Positions 60,136-64,000 of a DNA stretch of 64,000 nt are shown one piece after another. The number at the start of each line of letters is the position of its first letter. Within the stretch, counting starts at the first letter, position 1. The DNA comes from an uncultured Caproiciproducens sp. (GTDB taxonomy: Bacteria; Bacillota; Clostridia; Oscillospirales; Acutalibacteraceae). The stretch is taken from NCBI RefSeq assembly GCF_963664915.1, contig NZ_OY761810.1:2060661-2124660 (forward strand), written 5' to 3'. The translations under genes were made by a program, and so were the position numbers. Under the pieces are notes generated by a model. That model did no database searches, was not told where the DNA came from, and worked only from the letters and a program-made list of their open reading frames with translations.

Positions 60136-60567
60136 TCAGATTTTCCATTTAAACAGCAGCACACCGCCGACCATCAAGGCGATTCCTACAAATTTCTGCC
60201 AGCCAAAGGGAATGTGCTCTGAATCAAGAAGTCCGAAAGCGTCGATTGAAGCGGCTACCAAAAGCTGTGAAATCAAGATGACGGAAATTGCCACCGTCGG
60301 CCCTAACCCCTTGATGGCCAGCATGACAGTGACGGTGATAATGATGCCCAGTACACCGCCCAGCAGGTAAACTTTGTTGGTGCCATCCAGCGCCCCAAAG
60401 TTCCCCTTGCCCAAAAATAACAGGGCGATGACAGACAATGCAAATGCCACGCCCTGCACCAGAACGTTGGATTCATATAATCCGATGCGGTCACCCAACC
60501 GGGTATTCATCACTCCCTGAACACTCATTGCCGCGCCCGCCAGGATACTAAAGAGAATGCCCAGCAA
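60136..60567 (-). CDS. YdcZ-type DMT family transporter
   Basis: The TTG at 60567 follows AGGGGGA and gives a family-typical start, LLGILFSILAGAAMSVQGV. A GTG at 60585 lies upstream of that ribosome site. The 143-residue protein has five helices typical of the DUF606/YdcZ group. The substrate is unknown, although some members are drug or metabolite exporters. No partner copy is adjacent. Confidence 0.82.
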   Translation of the reverse strand: MLGILFSILAGAAMSVQGVMNTRLGDRIGLYESNVLVQGVAFALSVIALLFLGKGNFGALDGTNKVYLLGGVLGIIITVTVMLAIKGLGPTVAISVILISQLLVAASIDAFGLLDSEHIPFGWQKFVGIALMVGGVLLFKWKI

Positions 60568-60656
60568 AAAAAATCCCCCTTGCACCGAGTTCGCACTCGT
60601 TTTGTATTAGCTTTTGCAGAAAGGTGCAAAACATGCAAGCAAGCCTTTTTCAATGA

Positions 60657-63281
60657 TCACTGGATAAGTTTTCTCCTGCGCCCTTCGTCGACAGCAAGCA
60701 TCCTTGTTGAAACTCCGAGTTTTCCAAAAATATTCAATACATGAGTCTTCACGGTAGCCTGTGAAATGCATAGCTTTTCCGCAATTTCTCGGTTGGTAAT
60801 TCCCTGTGCCAGTTCTGCTAAAACATCAAGTTCACGCGCGGATAGGATTTCCTGTTCCTTTGGGGCAACAGCGGTTTTGCTGCAAATGGTGATCGCATCG
60901 CGCACAAAGGCTGATTCTGCAAGACTCAGCCCGTTTTTATTGGAATCCTGCACGTTTAATTCGCGAAGCAACGGTAAAAGAGTGCGCCGGTCAAGATAAA
61001 ACGGCATAAGTATTCGATTCTCGTACGCGTAGTAGACTGCCTCGCGTAACAGGTTCCTTACTTGACGCTGTTGCTCAGGCTTCTTTGGAAACTGTGACAG
61101 CATGAAAAGCTTTAACAAACCAGCTTCAACAAGACGCAGATGATTTTTATGCGCGCGTGCAAAGACCAGCACTTCTTCAGTTTCTTTCAGCGCGTCTGTG
61201 GTTTCCCCGCGCCCAAAGATAAGGCGGGCGTGTAAAAGTCTCATATAAGGCTGAAATTTGTAATTATCAGCATTTTCTAATTCTTCAAGAAAAGCAGTCA
61301 CAAGCTCCGGCTTAAGCGGCCTTTCGCAGTCAAGTTCGTGGATAAGCCGGGCCAAATTAAGCACGTTGAAAGACGGATACTCAGATAATATTTCCTCAAT
61401 ATAAGCAGCTCCGGCGTCGGCTTCGCCGTTTAAGAATTTCATTTCAGCAAGATGATACGTTATTGTCATGTCAACCACATCGACACGGATGTGTTGTTCA
61501 TCTGAAATTTGCTGGGAATGCTGAAGCGCCTCAAGCGCTTTATCGAGTTCCATGCGCCGCATATAGACCCCGGTAAGGCCAATATAAAAATTTATACCTA
61601 TTCCTGATATCATCGACGGAGATTTCAATAGTTCCATCGCTTTCGCATAACATTCAAGGCTTTCGTTCAGACGTCCCGTTTCCTCATAGAGCTGGGCCTT
61701 TTCATTAAAGGCAAAAATCTCAACAAAAGTATTCGCGCCGGCGCAGGTTTTATTGGCTTGATCGATGCAGTTCTCGGCCTCTTCATACTGCATATGCTCC
61801 ATGAGCGCGGCTGCATTTTGAACTAGAATCATAGCCTTTGCCACCGGTCCGAAATGAAGCCCGTCTATTTGCTTTGCTGTCAGCGTGTGATATTCCGGCA
61901 GAATATGGGTATCCTTTGACACATAAGCTTGAGCAAACTGCATCATGCGGAAGATGTCGGTACCGTCATAGCATTCCCTGAACTTTTCGTACAGTATGCG
62001 GCAACGCTCAATATCAAGGTGGCCAAGGTTATACATAAAGCACTGTGATGCAAGATCGGCATCCTCAATCAGTTGGTCAAGCGGTACCCGGTCCAAATAG
62101 TTCCATGTCTCAATGCTGCCGCCCATTGTACGCGCCACGCGCATGACGTTTTCATAATCATCTACCAAGCAGAGTTCACGCATGGCTTCCACGGGGTCGC
62201 CACGCTGTTCAAAGGCCGCCACGGATTTTGTAAGAAGTGCCTTCTTGCGCTCCGCAGGCAGGTGCGAGAACTGCTGCGACAGATATTCGGAAAGTATGTT
62301 GTGATAACGGTAAACGCCGTTTTGCTCGTCAATGCAGATGATTAGCAAGTTTTTTTGGGTAAGATCCTCAATTATTTCATCAAAATCAGCCTGTGAAAAG
62401 CCGTCAAAAAGCTGTGCGCAGATACTGGCGTCGAAATAGGCGAGATACCCGGTTCCTACAAGGAAGTCACGCTCGCTTTGCGTCAGAGACTCAAAGATTT
62501 CGCGGGAAAGGTATTCAGCCGCGATTCCTCCACCCGCATGTAGCAGCATTCCTGAATTTTTGCCCGCCGGTTCGGCAGCCGCAGCAAGCTGCAGACCACC
62601 GATCCACCCCTCGGCGTATGTGTTGAGCTGAATCAGTTCTTCATCACTTTTGTTAAGTTTTAATGTTTGTTTTAAAAAGCTCATGCCCTCTTCCGGTGAA
62701 AGCTGCATCTGCTGCCCGTCTATAAACATAAGGCGGCCGGAAACAGCGAGTGAACCCAAATATATGGGTGGATCCTCACGTGAAAGCATAAAAAGATGTA
62801 GATTTTCAGGCATAGCTCCTATGAAAAATTCCAATGTGCGCATCAGTGCCGCGTCGCTGATGCAATGAACATCGTCAAGTACCATGTAATAGTCTTCTTC
62901 ACCGCACAGTCGGTTAATAAGCATGGTCAGCAAGTTTTCCATATGGGAAGCATCAAAGTTAGAATGCAGCAGCGCGAGAAAGCCATCGTCATTTCCAAGA
63001 AATGTGCTTGTTGCTGCAGCAAAGTAGTACCAGAAGGAAAAAACATTCGAATTTGAAGCGTCAAGCGAAACCCAGCCAACATTTTTGAGCCCGGTTTCGC
63101 GTATAAAGGAGGAAAGCAGTGTAGTTTTTCCGGTTCCGGCACCACCGCGCACAAAAATAACACCCATGTCTTCGCAGCGTGATACCTTGTCAAACAGTGT
63201 CTTGCGCACCACATAATTACGGCGCGGAGCGGGCATTTTTAGTTTTGTGGACAGCAGCAGGGTATCGGAAGAAGTGTTCAT
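60657..63281 (-). CDS. MalT-type LuxR-family regulator (STAND ATPase)
   Basis: The 874-residue protein has an N-terminal ATPase (~1-330) with Walker A RGGAGTGKTTLLSS (~45-58) and Walker B YYMVLDDVHC. A long helical, TPR-like middle (~350-790) is followed by a C-terminal LuxR helix-turn-helix (~805-865: LSARELDVLAELAQGITNREIAEKLCISQATVKTHV). Such proteins switch on genes when an inducer binds and they oligomerise. The ABC-2 permease gene just upstream on the same strand is the likely neighbour target or partner. The inducer is unknown. Confidence 0.93.
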   Translation of the reverse strand: MNTSSDTLLLSTKLKMPAPRRNYVVRKTLFDKVSRCEDMGVIFVRGGAGTGKTTLLSSFIRETGLKNVGWVSLDASNSNVFSFWYYFAAATSTFLGNDDGFLALLHSNFDASHMENLLTMLINRLCGEEDYYMVLDDVHCISDAALMRTLEFFIGAMPENLHLFMLSREDPPIYLGSLAVSGRLMFIDGQQMQLSPEEGMSFLKQTLKLNKSDEELIQLNTYAEGWIGGLQLAAAAEPAGKNSGMLLHAGGGIAAEYLSREIFESLTQSERDFLVGTGYLAYFDASICAQLFDGFSQADFDEIIEDLTQKNLLIICIDEQNGVYRYHNILSEYLSQQFSHLPAERKKALLTKSVAAFEQRGDPVEAMRELCLVDDYENVMRVARTMGGSIETWNYLDRVPLDQLIEDADLASQCFMYNLGHLDIERCRILYEKFRECYDGTDIFRMMQFAQAYVSKDTHILPEYHTLTAKQIDGLHFGPVAKAMILVQNAAALMEHMQYEEAENCIDQANKTCAGANTFVEIFAFNEKAQLYEETGRLNESLECYAKAMELLKSPSMISGIGINFYIGLTGVYMRRMELDKALEALQHSQQISDEQHIRVDVVDMTITYHLAEMKFLNGEADAGAAYIEEILSEYPSFNVLNLARLIHELDCERPLKPELVTAFLEELENADNYKFQPYMRLLHARLIFGRGETTDALKETEEVLVFARAHKNHLRLVEAGLLKLFMLSQFPKKPEQQRQVRNLLREAVYYAYENRILMPFYLDRRTLLPLLRELNVQDSNKNGLSLAESAFVRDAITICSKTAVAPKEQEILSARELDVLAELAQGITNREIAEKLCISQATVKTHVLNIFGKLGVSTRMLAVDEGRRRKLIQ

Positions 63282-63349
63282 AATAAGCCACCAGTACTGT
63301 AAAGTGATACCATGATTTTACCCCCGCTGCGATGTTTTTGCAAGGTATG

Positions 63350-64000
63350 TCATACCTTTTTTACATACATGCGCCGTAAAACTGTGCAGGAAAATAAAAA
63401 GAGTACAAGTGAAAAGCCTACGACATAAATAATTGACCATACGTGCTGGCCGCCATTGCCATTTTGCAGGTGCTGTGCAAAATCCATCAGTTCCTTTTGC
63501 GGCAGCAGCTTTATAATATTATCCAACACGGAATTGTTTTTACTGAAAGAGTAAAAGCCGCCCGCTAGGATTGACGTCAGCACGGTGACGGAATTGCCAA
63601 GCATGTTGGCATTGTCGGGCTTTTTGATGAAGGTATGCAGCAGCAGTGCGAATGAGATACCCAAAATGCCGAGTACGGCCATGAGTCCTGCATATTGTAA
63701 AAGTGAAAAGCCAATATTCCAGCCGCACCACTTGAGAACGGCAAGCATAATAAAAGCAGGCATTAGAAACGACAGACAATAGGCGCAGTGTGCGGCCAAA
63801 TACCAGCCAAAGGAGGCCGGTGAAGCAGCGATACGGTGTAATTGCCCCTGTTCTTTGTCGTCAGCAAAGGCAAACAGGTTTGAGAAAGCGATCATCAGCA
63901 AAAACATCATCATAAAGCCGATAATGTTTACACCTGTTCCTCTTTCGGTCTTGCTGTCTGCAAAATGTGCATTCGGGTATTTCAAAAGCAAAGCAATCGT
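63350..64000 (-). CDS. ABC-2 type permease (partial, N-terminus outside window)
   Basis: The reading frame is open through the window edge at 64000. The visible ~216 residues contain about five helices of an ABC-2 exporter permease. The central motif EQGQLHRIAASPASFGWYLAAH (YhgE/DrrB type) is typical. The stop lies 68 bases from the regulator's start. The ATPase partner is probably beyond the window. It may export a drug or peptide under control of the MalT-type regulator. Confidence 0.8.
   Translation of the reverse strand, partial: TIALLLKYPNAHFADSKTERGTGVNIIGFMMMFLLMIAFSNLFAFADDKEQGQLHRIAASPASFGWYLAAHCAYCLSFLMPAFIMLAVLKWCGWNIGFSLLQYAGLMAVLGILGISFALLLHTFIKKPDNANMLGNSVTVLTSILAGGFYSFSKNNSVLDNIIKLLPQKELMDFAQHLQNGNGGQHVWSIIYVVGFSLVLFLFSCTVLRRMYVKKV

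Overview
The window looks like a chromosomal segment of a spore-forming Firmicute of class Clostridia, probably in or near the Oscillospiraceae. The evidence is moderate GC, strong GGAGG-type ribosome sites, a gerA-type spore germination operon, the sporulation protein YtaF, GatCAB-based amidation, and many small-molecule regulators and transporters. The lineage is inferred. No rRNA, CRISPR array, insertion sequence or intact prophage was seen. Many proposed starts were moved from the longest reading frame to a codon with a proper ribosome site.

Layout. 1-5.9 kb: cupin protein, AraC regulator divergent from an old-yellow-enzyme oxidoreductase, endonuclease III, a decayed ribbon-helix-helix gene, and two serine tRNAs. 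6-12 kb: a membrane GGDEF-EAL protein, nagB, a PepV-type dipeptidase and two HD-domain proteins. 12-18.4 kb: aspS-gatC-gatA-gatB and pepT. 18.5-22.5 kb: a MocR regulator divergent from two ECF S-components, then a polysaccharide flippase. 22.6-25.3 kb: a polar amino acid ABC importer. 25.4-29.6 kb: MarR plus a heterodimeric ABC exporter under a striking double-palindrome operator. 29.7-33.2 kb: an AEC transporter, a membrane-HAD fusion, and paired CrcB fluoride channels behind a structured leader. 33.3-36.2 kb: CopA with a fused CopZ-like domain, and CsoR. 36.4-41.8 kb: a chemoreceptor carrying a PhnD-like domain, a CAP protein with a six-residue cysteine repeat, holin-like proteins and a lone CDP-glucose dehydratase. 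42-47.6 kb: YtaF, an unusual cis-prenyltransferase and a ger operon. 47.8-60 kb: a redox and quinone locus. 60-64 kb: a YdcZ-type transporter, a MalT-type regulator and a truncated ABC-2 permease.

The standout is 47.8-60 kb, which resembles the flavin-based extracellular electron transfer locus of Listeria. It encodes a type II NADH dehydrogenase fused to a DoxX-like membrane domain, a polyprenyl diphosphate synthase, EetA-like (NusG_II) and EetB-like (Gx) proteins, a duplicated lipoprotein and the flavin transferase ApbE. It continues with a UbiD-UbiA-UbiX quinone module and an ABC importer. The predicted extracytoplasmic Ala-rich loop of the NADH dehydrogenase contains two sequences matching the ApbE flavinylation consensus (D491-x-x-S-G-A-T497 and D520-x-x-S-S-A-T526). 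This suggests the dehydrogenase itself may carry covalent FMN, an arrangement I do not recall being described. The UbiD/A/X genes beside an importer, with no ring-building quinone genes in view, suggest either the late futalosine pathway or salvage of an external quinone precursor.
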